DNA of 64,000 bases, taken from Gelidibacter mesophilus DSM 14095 (GTDB lineage Bacteria; Bacteroidota; Bacteroidia; Flavobacteriales; Flavobacteriaceae). Where the stretch lies: the NCBI RefSeq assembly GCF_000423005.1, contig NZ_AUHD01000010.1, positions 62,001 through 126,000 on the forward strand, given 5' to 3'. Position numbers and translations under genes: made by a program. How positions within the stretch are numbered: the stretch's first letter is position 1; each line of letters opens with the position of its first letter. Shown piece by piece: positions 8,962 through 17,608 of this stretch. The notes under the pieces are model-generated. The model saw only the letters and a list, made by a program, of their open reading frames with translations, made no database searches and was not told where the DNA came from.

Positions 8962-9782
8962 CTTTAAAAAAATCGATTAAGAAAACGATTAGTAGGTTAT
9001 TGCCCAAGGGCATTTTCAAGGAAAAATTGAAGATGTTTTGGTATAATGCTCTGGCTAGCAAGTCCATTAAATATAAACTTATTGAAAAAAAGAATTCCAA
9101 CTTAATCTATGAAACTATATATGAAGGTTTGAATTTATTTACATATGAACCCTTGTACACTATCACTCCTGATTTTGATAATTATCAGCACTTTTATAAA
9201 ATAAAATCAGGAGACGTTGTTATTGACGGAGGTGCCAATGTAGGTATCTTGTCATTGCTATTCTTGATGAAAGTTGGAGATAAAGGTTATGTTCATAGTT
9301 TTGAACCAGACCAATATAATATAGACAAGTTAAAGGCTAACTTTTCTTTAAATAACTGTTCAGATAATTATAGAATCCACAACGAGTTAATGTGGAATGA
9401 AGAAACTGAAATTGATTTTCAGGAATCAGGAACTGTTGCGTCTTCGGCATTATGGTTTTCAGGAACCGATGGTATAGTAAAAAAGAAAACAACATCCCTT
9501 GATACATGGGAAAAGATAAATAAGCTAGAGCGGTTGGATTTTATAAAGTTGGACATTGAAGGAGCTGAAATACAAGCTATTGAGGGTTGTTTAGCGTTAA
9601 TTGAAAAATATGAACCCAACTTTGCAATTGCGTCTTATCATATAGTTGACGGGAAACCCACATATTTGATGTTGGAGAATTTTTTTAAGAGCATTAATTA
9701 TCCATGTTTAACGAAAAGATTTGGAGGTTATGAAATCATCACTTTTGCTGGATCACATGTAGCCAATCATTTTAAAAATTAA
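8958..9782 (+). CDS. FkbM family methyltransferase
   Basis: A 274-residue S-adenosylmethionine-dependent methyltransferase of the FkbM family, expected to O-methylate a sugar of the glycan. The SAM-binding motif VVIDGGANVG is at 87-96, the acidic loop HSFEPDQYN follows at 113-121, and the family signature FIKLDIEGAE is at 195-204. The first about 60 residues form a basic extension rich in Lys. The gene overlaps the previous GT4 gene by ATGA and is visibly more AT-rich than that gene, as is the next one, which suggests the two were gained together. Confidence 0.9.
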   Translation: MTLKKSIKKTISRLLPKGIFKEKLKMFWYNALASKSIKYKLIEKKNSNLIYETIYEGLNLFTYEPLYTITPDFDNYQHFYKIKSGDVVIDGGANVGILSLLFLMKVGDKGYVHSFEPDQYNIDKLKANFSLNNCSDNYRIHNELMWNEETEIDFQESGTVASSALWFSGTDGIVKKKTTSLDTWEKINKLERLDFIKLDIEGAEIQAIEGCLALIEKYEPNFAIASYHIVDGKPTYLMLENFFKSINYPCLTKRFGGYEIITFAGSHVANHFKN

Positions 9783-9785
9783 AAT

Positions 9786-11327
9786 ATGATTGTTTTATTC
9801 CATAAAAATGATAAATGTATCAGAGCTTTTGATTTAGATTCCGAATTGGACATTATTATAGACGAATATGATATGATCAAATGTTTTTTTGATCTTGCGT
9901 CAAAGTTTGAAAACCGATTTGTTATCTGGTGTCATTTAGATATGGAACCGTTTGTTTTATTTAAAAATATAAGTAATTTATGTAGTCATAAACTTGTGAT
10001 GGCTTCTTATAATAATCAAGAAGAAAATTATTTACCTCAAGAAATTGGTTATGTGGACAGTTCTCCTTTTGCTAACCCCAAAAAAGAGGTGACATATCCC
10101 ACTTGGATGATGAGTAGTTGTGTTGGTGTTATCCATTCTGAAGTTTTAAGAGCTTTCAATGCTAAAATGTTTAAAGATGAATCTTTTGATTATTTATTGA
10201 ACTCCATTGCTAAACGAGGACAATCAAAAGGTCTCTTTTGTTATTCTGCACCTCAATTTTTAAATGGTAATGCACCTCAATTAAATATAAATAAAGCGTC
10301 TGTTTTTGAGGTTTTTAAATTTGTAAAACAACATTTCAAAACCCGTTGGACTGCAATTTTATTGTTCAATTTCTTTATTTATGAAAATAAACTGTTTGTT
10401 CTACCATTTTTAAAGTCGCTATTAACTTCAAAAAAATGCTTGCATTTGGAATTAGCTCATATAGAGAATTCGACTCAAGCGAAAAGTAATGAATTGAATT
10501 ATGATGTCATCATTCCAACTATTGGTCGAAGATCCTATTTATATGATGTTTTAAAAGATTTGGCAAACCAAACGTTAATACCTAAAAATGTTATCATTAT
10601 TGAACAAAATCCAATTATTGGTAGTGTTTCAGATTTAGATTATTTACAAAATGAAACGTGGCCATTTGTAGTTAAACATCAATTTATTCAGCAGACCGGA
10701 GCCTGTAACTCAAGAAATCTAGCACTAAAGGACGTGGTTTCTGAATATGTATTCATGGCAGATGACGACATAAGATGTAAGCCATATGTCATAGAAAACG
10801 CTTTCCTAACCATGGTTACATACAACTTTAAGGCAGCTACTTTAAGCTGCCTACAAGAAGGACAAAAAGACACTGTTAAAAACACTATGCAATGGTTTAC
10901 ATTTGGTTCCGGCTGCAGTATGGTGAATTCAGCCATAGCAAAGAAACTTGAATTTGATACGGCATTTGAATTTGGTTTTGGAGAAGATAGTGATTTTGGA
11001 ATGCAGTTACGTAATCATGGCTGTGATATTGCTTATCTACCTTTTTCACAATTACTCCATTTAAAAGCCCCTGTGGGCGGTTTTAGAAACATAAATAAAC
11101 AGGCATGGACAGAAGACACCTTACAACCCAAGCCATCTCCTACAGTTATGCTTTACAATTTAAAACATCAAACATTGCAACAACAAAAAGGTTATAAGAC
11201 ACTTTTATTTATTAAGTTCTTTAACAGACAACCTATTAAAAATCCTTTTTCATATTTTAAGCAGATGATAGCTCGCTGGAACCGAAGCGTATTTTGGGCA
11301 GAACAATTAATGAATAAAACTCAATAA
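9786..11327 (+). CDS. Bipartite protein: unknown N-terminal domain plus GT2 glycosyltransferase
   Basis: A 513-residue protein with two parts. Residues about 238-490 are a GT2 domain: YDVIIPTIGRR (239-249), the acidic ADDDIR site (325-330), a GACNSRNLAL loop (305-314) and the acceptor-side FGFGEDSDFGMQLR block near 398-411. Residues 1-235 do not show a standard GT2 motif set; they contain FVIWCHLDMEP (45-55) and PTWMMSSCVGVIHSEVLRAFN (105-125) and could be a degenerate glycosyltransferase or acceptor-recognition domain. The next gene starts directly after the stop codon (11328), so the pair is coupled. Composition is AT-rich like the FkbM gene upstream. Confidence 0.8.
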   Translation: MIVLFHKNDKCIRAFDLDSELDIIIDEYDMIKCFFDLASKFENRFVIWCHLDMEPFVLFKNISNLCSHKLVMASYNNQEENYLPQEIGYVDSSPFANPKKEVTYPTWMMSSCVGVIHSEVLRAFNAKMFKDESFDYLLNSIAKRGQSKGLFCYSAPQFLNGNAPQLNINKASVFEVFKFVKQHFKTRWTAILLFNFFIYENKLFVLPFLKSLLTSKKCLHLELAHIENSTQAKSNELNYDVIIPTIGRRSYLYDVLKDLANQTLIPKNVIIIEQNPIIGSVSDLDYLQNETWPFVVKHQFIQQTGACNSRNLALKDVVSEYVFMADDDIRCKPYVIENAFLTMVTYNFKAATLSCLQEGQKDTVKNTMQWFTFGSGCSMVNSAIAKKLEFDTAFEFGFGEDSDFGMQLRNHGCDIAYLPFSQLLHLKAPVGGFRNINKQAWTEDTLQPKPSPTVMLYNLKHQTLQQQKGYKTLLFIKFFNRQPIKNPFSYFKQMIARWNRSVFWAEQLMNKTQ

Positions 11328-12323
11328 ATGAATTTTTCGCTCATCATCTGCACCTACATGCGTCCAGATGCCTTGTTAAACTTATTGGATTCAGTGAAAG
11401 TTCAGTCCCTTTATCCTAATGAAATTTTAATCATCGATGGGTCGCCCACTACAGAAACTGAACAACGTTTAAAACTGAATAGCTTTAAAAATTTAAGCTA
11501 TTATAAAGTTGAGGCTCAGCATCTGGGGCTGACCAAACAACGTAATTACGGGATTTCAAAGGTCGACCAACAATCAGAAGTCATTTGTTTTTTGGATGAT
11601 GATACCATTTTGGAAGTCGATTATTTTGAACAAATGGTAAATACTTATGACTGTTATCCCAATGCGTTGGGCGTTGGGGGCTATATTACCAATGAAGTAG
11701 AGTGGCAAAAGACAGAGGGAAACAACACCTCAAAACGGTTTTATTATGACGGTTGGATGCGTAGTGAACCTTTACGATTTAGGGTGCGACACTGGTTTGG
11801 GCTCCATCCAGATACTCCACCTTGTTATTTGCCCACCTTTTCCCATGGACGTTCGGTCAGTTTTTTGCCTCCATCAGGAAAGATCTACCCCGCTGAACTG
11901 TTTATGGGCGGCGTATCGTCTTATAAAAGATCAGTTTTTGACAGTTTATCTTTTTCTACCTATTTTGAAGGCTATGGCTTATATGAGGATGCTGATTTTT
12001 GTCTGCGACTGGCTAAAAAAGGGGCATTATACGTTAACACCGCGGCCAGGCTGGAACATCATCACGATCAACTGGGACGTCCAAATAAATACCACTATGG
12101 AAAAATGGTAATCAGAAATGGTTGGTATATTTGGAGGGTAAAATATTCTGACCCTTCTTGGAAAGCGCTACTTAAATGGCATTTAACGGCTATTTTACTT
12201 TTAAAGTTGACTTTTTTGGGCGTGTTGACCCAAAAGGATAAAATGGGAGCTTTTAATGAAGGTCTCGGCCGATGCGTTGGCTGGTGGAGTCTATTTTTCA
12301 ACAAACAAAAACTGACATTATGA
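11328..12323 (+). CDS. Glycosyltransferase family 2
   Basis: A 331-residue GT2 enzyme. FSLIICTYMRPDAL (3-16) is the first strand and loop, LIIDGSP (34-40) takes the place of VDDGS, FLDDDT (88-93) carries the metal-binding residues, and the EGYGLYEDADFCLRLAKKG region near 213-231 is the acceptor-side acidic motif. A hydrophobic stretch near the C-terminus (LTAILLLKLTFLGVL, about 288-302) may be a membrane anchor. The gene begins at the base after the previous stop codon and overlaps the next gene by ATGA, so it sits in a tightly coupled cassette. Confidence 0.9.
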   Translation: MNFSLIICTYMRPDALLNLLDSVKVQSLYPNEILIIDGSPTTETEQRLKLNSFKNLSYYKVEAQHLGLTKQRNYGISKVDQQSEVICFLDDDTILEVDYFEQMVNTYDCYPNALGVGGYITNEVEWQKTEGNNTSKRFYYDGWMRSEPLRFRVRHWFGLHPDTPPCYLPTFSHGRSVSFLPPSGKIYPAELFMGGVSSYKRSVFDSLSFSTYFEGYGLYEDADFCLRLAKKGALYVNTAARLEHHHDQLGRPNKYHYGKMVIRNGWYIWRVKYSDPSWKALLKWHLTAILLLKLTFLGVLTQKDKMGAFNEGLGRCVGWWSLFFNKQKLTL

Positions 12324-13456
12324 AACTCGCAATATTCACCTTAGTTCAACACAGTTTTAAGGATGGTCGTTACTATGGCTATGCTCCTTATGTGAATGAA
12401 ATGAATCTCTGGGGCAAGTATGTGGAGGAAGTGGTCGTGGTGGGAACCAAGAAACCAATTAACGCCGTTGATGATTTGGATACAGCCTATCAGCATCCCC
12501 ACCTGAAATTTGTACCCGTCCCTAATTTCAATATTCTGGGAATTATGGATACCTTTAAAACACTGATTAAATTACCCTATATTTTTGTGAAATGTGTCCA
12601 AGTCATGCGCCAAGCAGATCATATCCATTTGAGATGTCCTGCCAATGTGAGTTTGGTGGCTTGTTTTGCACAGATTTTTTTTCCCAATAAAAAAAAATCC
12701 ACCAAATATGCCGGCAATTGGGATCCCAATAGCAATCAGCCTTGGACCTATCGCTTGCAGCAAGCCATCTTGCGCAATACGTTTTTGACCCGTAATATGC
12801 AGGTGCTGGTATATGGCGAATGGCCCAATGAAACCACGAATATCCATCCGTTTATTTCGGCAACCTATTATGAAGATGAAAAAGTAGCCTTCAACCCCAA
12901 AGATTATACCCAAACCTTAAGTTTTGTATTCGCAGGGGCCTTGGTTGTGGGGAAACGACCCCTGTTGACCATTCAAATTATTGAGCGTTTGCACCACAAG
13001 GGCATCCCTGTGCTGCTGCACATGTACGGCGACGGCCTCTTGATGCCGGAACTGCAAGAGTATGTTAAAACCAACGGTTTGGAAAGCGTGGTGGTTTTAT
13101 ATGGCAATCAGGATAAGCGTGTGGTGAAAGCTTCATTGGTGGAAGCCCATTTTAATATCCTTCCATCCAAAAGTGAAGGTTGGCCCAAGGCCGTCGCCGA
13201 AGGGATGTTTTTTGGCTGTATCCCCATTGCCACCCCAGTCTCTTGCGTGGGCTGGATGCTCGGGGAGGGGTCACGGGGCATCTTGATAGAGGCTGAATTG
13301 GAAGCGGCGGTGGAGCGGATTGTGACTGCCGTAACCACTTCCGATCTGGATGCCATGGCGAAAGCTGCTTTAACTTGGTCGCAACAATACACCTTTGATC
13401 GGTTGGAGGCGGATATTGGGAGGGTGCTTGCGGGGAGTTATAGGTGTGAGGTGTGA
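12320..13456 (+). CDS. Glycosyltransferase family 4
   Basis: A 378-residue GT4-type enzyme. I choose ATG 12320 because it forms an ATGA overlap with the preceding stop and gives the expected first strand MKLAIFTLVQHSF; an in-frame upstream ATG at 12272 would add 16 residues that belong to the previous gene's region. The C-terminal donor domain shows LSFVFAGALVVGKRP, LHMYGDG and the catalytic-acid region NILPSKSEGWPKAVAEGMFFGCIPIA, where the E-x7-E motif appears as EGWPKAVAE. It is followed by a 204-bp spacer holding a palindromic repeat, so a transcription unit may end here. Confidence 0.88.
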   Translation: MKLAIFTLVQHSFKDGRYYGYAPYVNEMNLWGKYVEEVVVVGTKKPINAVDDLDTAYQHPHLKFVPVPNFNILGIMDTFKTLIKLPYIFVKCVQVMRQADHIHLRCPANVSLVACFAQIFFPNKKKSTKYAGNWDPNSNQPWTYRLQQAILRNTFLTRNMQVLVYGEWPNETTNIHPFISATYYEDEKVAFNPKDYTQTLSFVFAGALVVGKRPLLTIQIIERLHHKGIPVLLHMYGDGLLMPELQEYVKTNGLESVVVLYGNQDKRVVKASLVEAHFNILPSKSEGWPKAVAEGMFFGCIPIATPVSCVGWMLGEGSRGILIEAELEAAVERIVTAVTTSDLDAMAKAALTWSQQYTFDRLEADIGRVLAGSYRCEV

Positions 13457-13518
13457 GGGATGAGGGATGCGGTTTGAGGGTTGCGAGTTGCGATCAAAAG
13501 GGCAAATCCTAGATCAGC
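13457..13518. other. Degenerate C-poor word array
   Basis: Directly after the GT4 stop codon the plus strand reads as short variants of GTGTGAGG, GATGAGGGATG and GTTGCGAGTTGCG, nearly devoid of C for 40 bases. The same style of sequence follows other genes in this half of the window (4306-4360, 17140-17200, 19001-19160). It is not coding. Confidence 0.45.
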
Positions 13519-13559
13519 GTCATTGCGAGACGCGACCAAAGGAACGTCGCGGCAATCTG
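13519..13559. repeat. REP-like palindrome, GTCATTGCGAG family (long copy)
   Basis: The element begins GTCATTGCGAG and ends GCAATCTG. It can fold into a two-part stem: ATTGC (13522-13526) pairs with GCAAT (13552-13556), a GAGA bulge follows, and CGCGAC (13531-13536) pairs with GTCGCG (13546-13551) around a 9-base loop. Shorter copies with the same ends occur at 46216-46240 and 48788-48812 and a degenerate one at 59546-59560. A conserved bulged tetranucleotide next to a stem is the layout of REP elements mobilised by RAYT (Y1-type) proteins, but no such gene is in the window. Confidence 0.7.
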
Positions 13560-13660
13560 TTCAATGGGAAGCCTTTAAAAGTATGGACAGCACTTTTAAA
13601 AAATAGCAAGCTAACATCCCCATAACGCTAAGAATAACCACTAAAACAAAAGAAAAAAGC

Positions 13661-14734
13661 ATGCGCATATTACAACTCATAGACAGTTTGGAAGCCGGAG
13701 GGGCGGAGCGCATGGCGGTCAACATCGCCAACCTGCTTTCTGGGACCATTGACCGTTCTTATATTTGCGCGACCCGGCAGGAAGGGTTGTTGAAAGCATC
13801 CATCAAGCCGGAGGTGTCCTATTTGTTTTTGAATAAGCAGCGTAAGATTGACGTGTCCGCCATTAATAACCTAAACCACTATATCCGAAAGGAACAGATT
13901 GATATCATCCATGCCCATTCCACATCTTTTTTTATGGCCACGCTCATGAAATGGCAGCATCCCAATTTAAAAATCGTGTGGCACGACCATTATGGAAATA
14001 GTGCCTTTTTGGAACACCGCCACTTTGCCGTGCTGAAATTTTGTTCCCGTTATTTTGCATTGATCTTAAGTGTGAACCGGGATTTGGAAACCTGGGCAAA
14101 TACCCATCTGAAATGTAAAAAAGTGGCCTATCTGCCAAATTTTGCCATCCGGGAAACAGAAAGCACGCCCGTCACGCAACTCAAGGGAAATTCCGGAAAG
14201 CGACTCTTGTGTTTGGCAAATTTAAGGCCCCAAAAGAATCACCATACGCTGTTGCAGGCGTTTAAATTGGTCCTTCAGCAACATCCTGATTGGACCCTGC
14301 ATTGTGTGGGCCAAGATTTTAAAGACGCCTATGCTGAATCGTTATTTCAGTTGGTGAAAACCTTGGGGTTGGAATGTCAGGTGTTTTTTTACGGCAGTTG
14401 TCAGGATACCAGCGCCATTATTCAGCAGGTGGATATTGGAGTCTTGTCCTCAGTATCAGAAGGGTTGCCCTTAGCGTTACTGGAATATGGCTTGGGCGGA
14501 TTGCCCATCGTAGCAACCCAGGTTGGCGATTGCAGCAGCGTATTGCCCGTAGCATGCCAGCAATTTTTGGTCGCACCCAACCATCCCGAACTATTAGCGA
14601 AACAAATAATGGTGTTGATGTCTGATGAAGCGCTCCGCCGTCGTACGGGGACATTGATACATGGGCATGTTTTGGAGTATTTTTCGGCAAGTGCGGTAGA
14701 GGATAAATTGACCGCCTTGTATTCCCAACTCTAA
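13661..14734 (+). CDS. Glycosyltransferase family 4
   Basis: A 357-residue GT4 enzyme. MRILQLIDSLEAGGAERMAVNIANLL is the classic N-terminal signature (GGAER loop at 14-18). DIIHAHSTSFF (about 79-89) and VWHDHYGN follow, and the donor domain shows LLCLANLRPQKNHHTLLQAF and SSVSEGLPLALLEYGLGGLPIVAT with the E-x7-E motif. The gene is separated from its upstream neighbour by a spacer with a REP-like element, so it may begin a new transcription unit together with the polymerase gene 40 bp downstream. Sugar specificity is not predictable. Confidence 0.93.
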   Translation: MRILQLIDSLEAGGAERMAVNIANLLSGTIDRSYICATRQEGLLKASIKPEVSYLFLNKQRKIDVSAINNLNHYIRKEQIDIIHAHSTSFFMATLMKWQHPNLKIVWHDHYGNSAFLEHRHFAVLKFCSRYFALILSVNRDLETWANTHLKCKKVAYLPNFAIRETESTPVTQLKGNSGKRLLCLANLRPQKNHHTLLQAFKLVLQQHPDWTLHCVGQDFKDAYAESLFQLVKTLGLECQVFFYGSCQDTSAIIQQVDIGVLSSVSEGLPLALLEYGLGGLPIVATQVGDCSSVLPVACQQFLVAPNHPELLAKQIMVLMSDEALRRRTGTLIHGHVLEYFSASAVEDKLTALYSQL

Positions 14735-14774
14735 AAAAATACTGTATTTTGCGAGCTCTTTATATGTTTATCCC

Positions 14775-16166
14775 ATGACTGCCAAACGACACTATCGTTA
14801 CCGCTTTACCAATGATGCCTATGTGGCCTTGATTGCTTTGCATATTGTGATGGGCATATTTATCAATATGATCCCCCAGTTTTCCAAATTGTATTTCGCT
14901 GTGGTCTGTACGTTTTTTATCTTCAAGATCATCGTGGCCCCAAAACGCGATAAGGTGGTTTGGGTAATGTTTGGGGCAGCTTATTTGGCGGCCGCGGAAT
15001 CCTTGTTTCGAATGACCGGAGGAGGTCTGTTCTACGAATTCTCCAAATATTTCGTGATTCTATTGATGGGGATGGGCATGTTTTACGATGGGATCTCAGG
15101 AAAAGGCTACCCCTATTTTATTTATTTGATTCTTTTGGTGCCGGCGGTGTTGGTGGCCTCTACCACCTTGGGCTATGATCTTAATTTTAGGACCAGTGTG
15201 GCTTTTGTGCTGAGTGGCCCAGTGTGCTTAGGGATTTCGGCGCTCTACTGTTATGACAGGAAGGTCAGCAAGGAGGTCCTGCTCCAAATTGTGGCTTGCA
15301 TGAGTTATCCCATCGTCACCATGACCACGCATTTATTTCTATATAACCCGAGTGTCAAAGAAGTTTTGACTGATACAGGATCTAGTTTTGCTACTTCTGG
15401 AGGATTTGGTCCCAATCAAGTGGCCACCTTACTTGGATTGGGAATGTTCGCTTTGACGGTGCGATTTTTCATGAAATCACCCAGTTTGTTTTTAAAGATA
15501 TTTAATCTCCTGCTTTTATCTGCCGTATCTTTTAGGGCCTTGGTTACCTTGAGTAGAGGTGGAGTATATGGAGCCATCATTATGATTTTAGCTTTTTTGA
15601 TCATCTATTATGGCAGTGCTAAATTTCATCAAAAACAACAAATTGTAGTATCCATCTTTTTATTGATATTCGTAACCTTCATTATCTGGACAGTCAGTCT
15701 CAATCAATCCAGTGGTTTGGTTGGCAACCGTTATGCCAATGAAGATGCATTAGGTCGTGAAAAAGGGGATATTTCAACAGGGCGTGTGGATATTTTTGTC
15801 GATGAATTTGAAGGTTTTGAGAATCATCCATTTCTCGGGGTTGGGGCCAGTGGCATGAAGCAGTCACGCTTGGATGATAGTGGACTAACAATTGCCTCGC
15901 ATAATGAAATCAGTCGTTTGCTTTCAGAACATGGCATATTTGGCGTTTTGATCTTAATAATTTTAATTTTGAAGCCGCTGGATTTCAGGAGCCGGCATCG
16001 CAACAACATCTTTTTCTTTTCTTTTTTGGGCTTTTGGTTCGCTACCATTAACCACTCCGCCATGCGGATTGCCGCACCTGCTTTTTTATACGCCTTATCA
16101 CTATTACATGTTACCAATGAAAAACCTACTCTACGTCGGAAACCATCTCAAGAGCTCACAGACTAA
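14775..16166 (+). CDS. O-antigen/capsule polymerase-like membrane protein (Wzy/WaaL-like)
   Basis: A 463-residue integral membrane protein with about ten to twelve hydrophobic segments. The large periplasmic loop near residues 340-385 contains GRVDIFVDEFEGFENHPFLGVG and SHNEISRLLSEHGIFG, the pattern of the Wzy_C/O-antigen-ligase family in which the HNE-type motif sits before the last membrane helices. It would join undecaprenyl-linked repeat units into a polymer, or ligate them to an acceptor, on the periplasmic side. Being in a cluster with an initiating sugar transferase favours polymerase. Its 3' end overlaps the next glycosyltransferase by 50 bp. Confidence 0.85.
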   Translation: MTAKRHYRYRFTNDAYVALIALHIVMGIFINMIPQFSKLYFAVVCTFFIFKIIVAPKRDKVVWVMFGAAYLAAAESLFRMTGGGLFYEFSKYFVILLMGMGMFYDGISGKGYPYFIYLILLVPAVLVASTTLGYDLNFRTSVAFVLSGPVCLGISALYCYDRKVSKEVLLQIVACMSYPIVTMTTHLFLYNPSVKEVLTDTGSSFATSGGFGPNQVATLLGLGMFALTVRFFMKSPSLFLKIFNLLLLSAVSFRALVTLSRGGVYGAIIMILAFLIIYYGSAKFHQKQQIVVSIFLLIFVTFIIWTVSLNQSSGLVGNRYANEDALGREKGDISTGRVDIFVDEFEGFENHPFLGVGASGMKQSRLDDSGLTIASHNEISRLLSEHGIFGVLILIILILKPLDFRSRHRNNIFFFSFLGFWFATINHSAMRIAAPAFLYALSLLHVTNEKPTLRRKPSQELTD

Positions 16167-17139
16167 CACCAGTTACAGTGCTGTTTTGGGACCTTTGTTA
16201 GAACAGAGCGGGTATCAGGTACGTTATACTTCTGATAAAACCAATAAAATGTTGCGGCTTTTAGAAATGTTATGGACTACTTTTAGGGCTCGAAAAAAGA
16301 CAGACCTTGTCTTAATTGACACCTACAGCACCCAGAATTTTTATTATGCCGTTTTGGTTGGTCAATTGTGTAGGCTATTAAAATTGCGGTATATCCCTCT
16401 TTTGCATGGTGGCAACTTACCAAATCGCTTAAAAAACTCACCTAAATTATCTCAAAGACTATTTAAAAACGCCTATACCAATGTCTCACCTTCTTTATAT
16501 TTAAAACATAGTTTTGAAGAGTTTGGGTATCAGAATGTAGTTTACATTCCAAACACCATAACAATAGAAAATTACCCATATCATAAAAAAACCTTTGATG
16601 TTCCCAGGCTTTTATGGGTGCGTTCCTTTTCTGAAATTTATAATCCTAAGTTGGCAGTTGAAGTTTTGTATGAGTTGATACAACGCGGCTATGATGCCAC
16701 CTTGACTATGGTTGGACCTGATTCTGATGAGAGTTTGTCTCAAGTGAGAGCCTTGGCAGCTACATTAAATGTCCCAGTTAATTTTACCGGAAAGCTTTCT
16801 AAAAAAGCGTGGATTGATCTTTCTACAGATTATAACGTGTTTATGAATACGACTAATTTCGATAATATGCCGGTGAGCGTGATTGAGGCCATGGCATTGG
16901 GACTTCCTGTGGTGTCAACTGATGTAGGTGGGATGCCGTATTTGATTGATAGTGGCGTTGACGGGGTGTTGGTAGTTCCAAATGATAAAGAGGTGATGGC
17001 TGATGCTATTGAGACCTTTTTCGAGGATAGATACCGAACTGACGCCATGGTTGTTAGAGCTCGAGAGAAGGTGGAAGGATTTGATTGGGAGAAGGTGAGG
17101 GAGCTTTGGGGGGAGGTGTTGCAGATTGAAGATTTTTAA
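16117..17139 (+). CDS. Glycosyltransferase family 4
   Basis: A 340-residue GT4 enzyme. I take ATG 16117 because it gives the family start MKNLLYVGNHL; an ATG at 16108 would add three residues and a longer in-frame extension to 16069 would lie inside the polymerase gene. The donor domain shows RLLWVRSFSEIYNPKLAVEVL, TMVGPDSDES and NFDNMPVSVIEAMALGLPVVSTDVGGMP, where the first Glu of E-x7-E is replaced by Asp (DNMPVSVIE). It overlaps the polymerase gene by 50 bp in another frame, so the two are coupled, and it is the last glycosyltransferase before a 469-bp gap. Confidence 0.9.
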   Translation: MKNLLYVGNHLKSSQTNTSYSAVLGPLLEQSGYQVRYTSDKTNKMLRLLEMLWTTFRARKKTDLVLIDTYSTQNFYYAVLVGQLCRLLKLRYIPLLHGGNLPNRLKNSPKLSQRLFKNAYTNVSPSLYLKHSFEEFGYQNVVYIPNTITIENYPYHKKTFDVPRLLWVRSFSEIYNPKLAVEVLYELIQRGYDATLTMVGPDSDESLSQVRALAATLNVPVNFTGKLSKKAWIDLSTDYNVFMNTTNFDNMPVSVIEAMALGLPVVSTDVGGMPYLIDSGVDGVLVVPNDKEVMADAIETFFEDRYRTDAMVVRAREKVEGFDWEKVRELWGEVLQIEDF

Positions 17140-17608
17140 TTGACGATTGTTGAATGTTGATTTTTGAAGTTAGGAAGGTTTGAATATTGAGTGTTGAAGT
17201 TTGGATTCTTCAGGGATTGAGGATTATGACCCTACCGTCTATAAACTCTTTTCTGAGCTTAAATCCACCTTCCCTTAAAAAAAGGGAACTCGTCTTTTGT
17301 GATGGCTTGAATGTAAATATTGCGGATTGTTGAAGGTTGAAGTGAAGTGATAATATTCCGAAGTAATAACTTAGAAGTTACTCACGCGTCTTTATCTTTA
17401 AATAATAGCTTTCGTGAACGCTGCATATTTGATGCGGTCGCAAACTTTCATTTCAAGTAGCTCTCGAATGAAAATACAAAAGCGGGAAACCTGTAACTCG
17501 AAACTTTTTTAATGATGACTGATAAATGATGACTTTTATCCAAAATAACGAATTACTCTTGTAGAATTCTCAAGACTTATTATCTTCGCTTTAAGATTAT
17601 TTTAACAA
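17140..17608. other. 469-bp gene-free region
   Basis: No coding sequence is evident. The first 60 bases repeat words such as GACGATTGTTGAATGTTGA. A small hairpin CCCTT-A-rich-AAGGG lies near 17272-17286, and AACTT-AG-AAGTT with flanking AGTAA/TTACT lies near 17362-17382. The end carries the candidate promoter of the next gene. The region divides the glycosyltransferase run from the initiating sugar transferase. Confidence 0.5.
17559..17588 (+). promoter_or_regulatory. Candidate flavobacterial promoter
   Basis: TTG at 17559-17561, 19 bases, then TATCTTCG at 17581-17588. This fits the Bacteroidetes pattern (TTG near -33, TAnnTTTG near -7) apart from a C in the last triplet. The next start codon is 20 bp downstream, giving a short leader for the sugar transferase. 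Confidence 0.5.

Noticed and set aside
12272-12319. Upstream ATG for the GT4 gene at 12320
   Set aside because: The 16 extra residues do not fit the fold, and 12320 makes an ATGA overlap with the preceding stop codon like the other genes of this locus.
17362-17382. AACTT-AG-AAGTT hairpin as a terminator for the GT4 gene
   Set aside because: It is weak, AT-rich, 220 bp from the stop codon and not followed by T.
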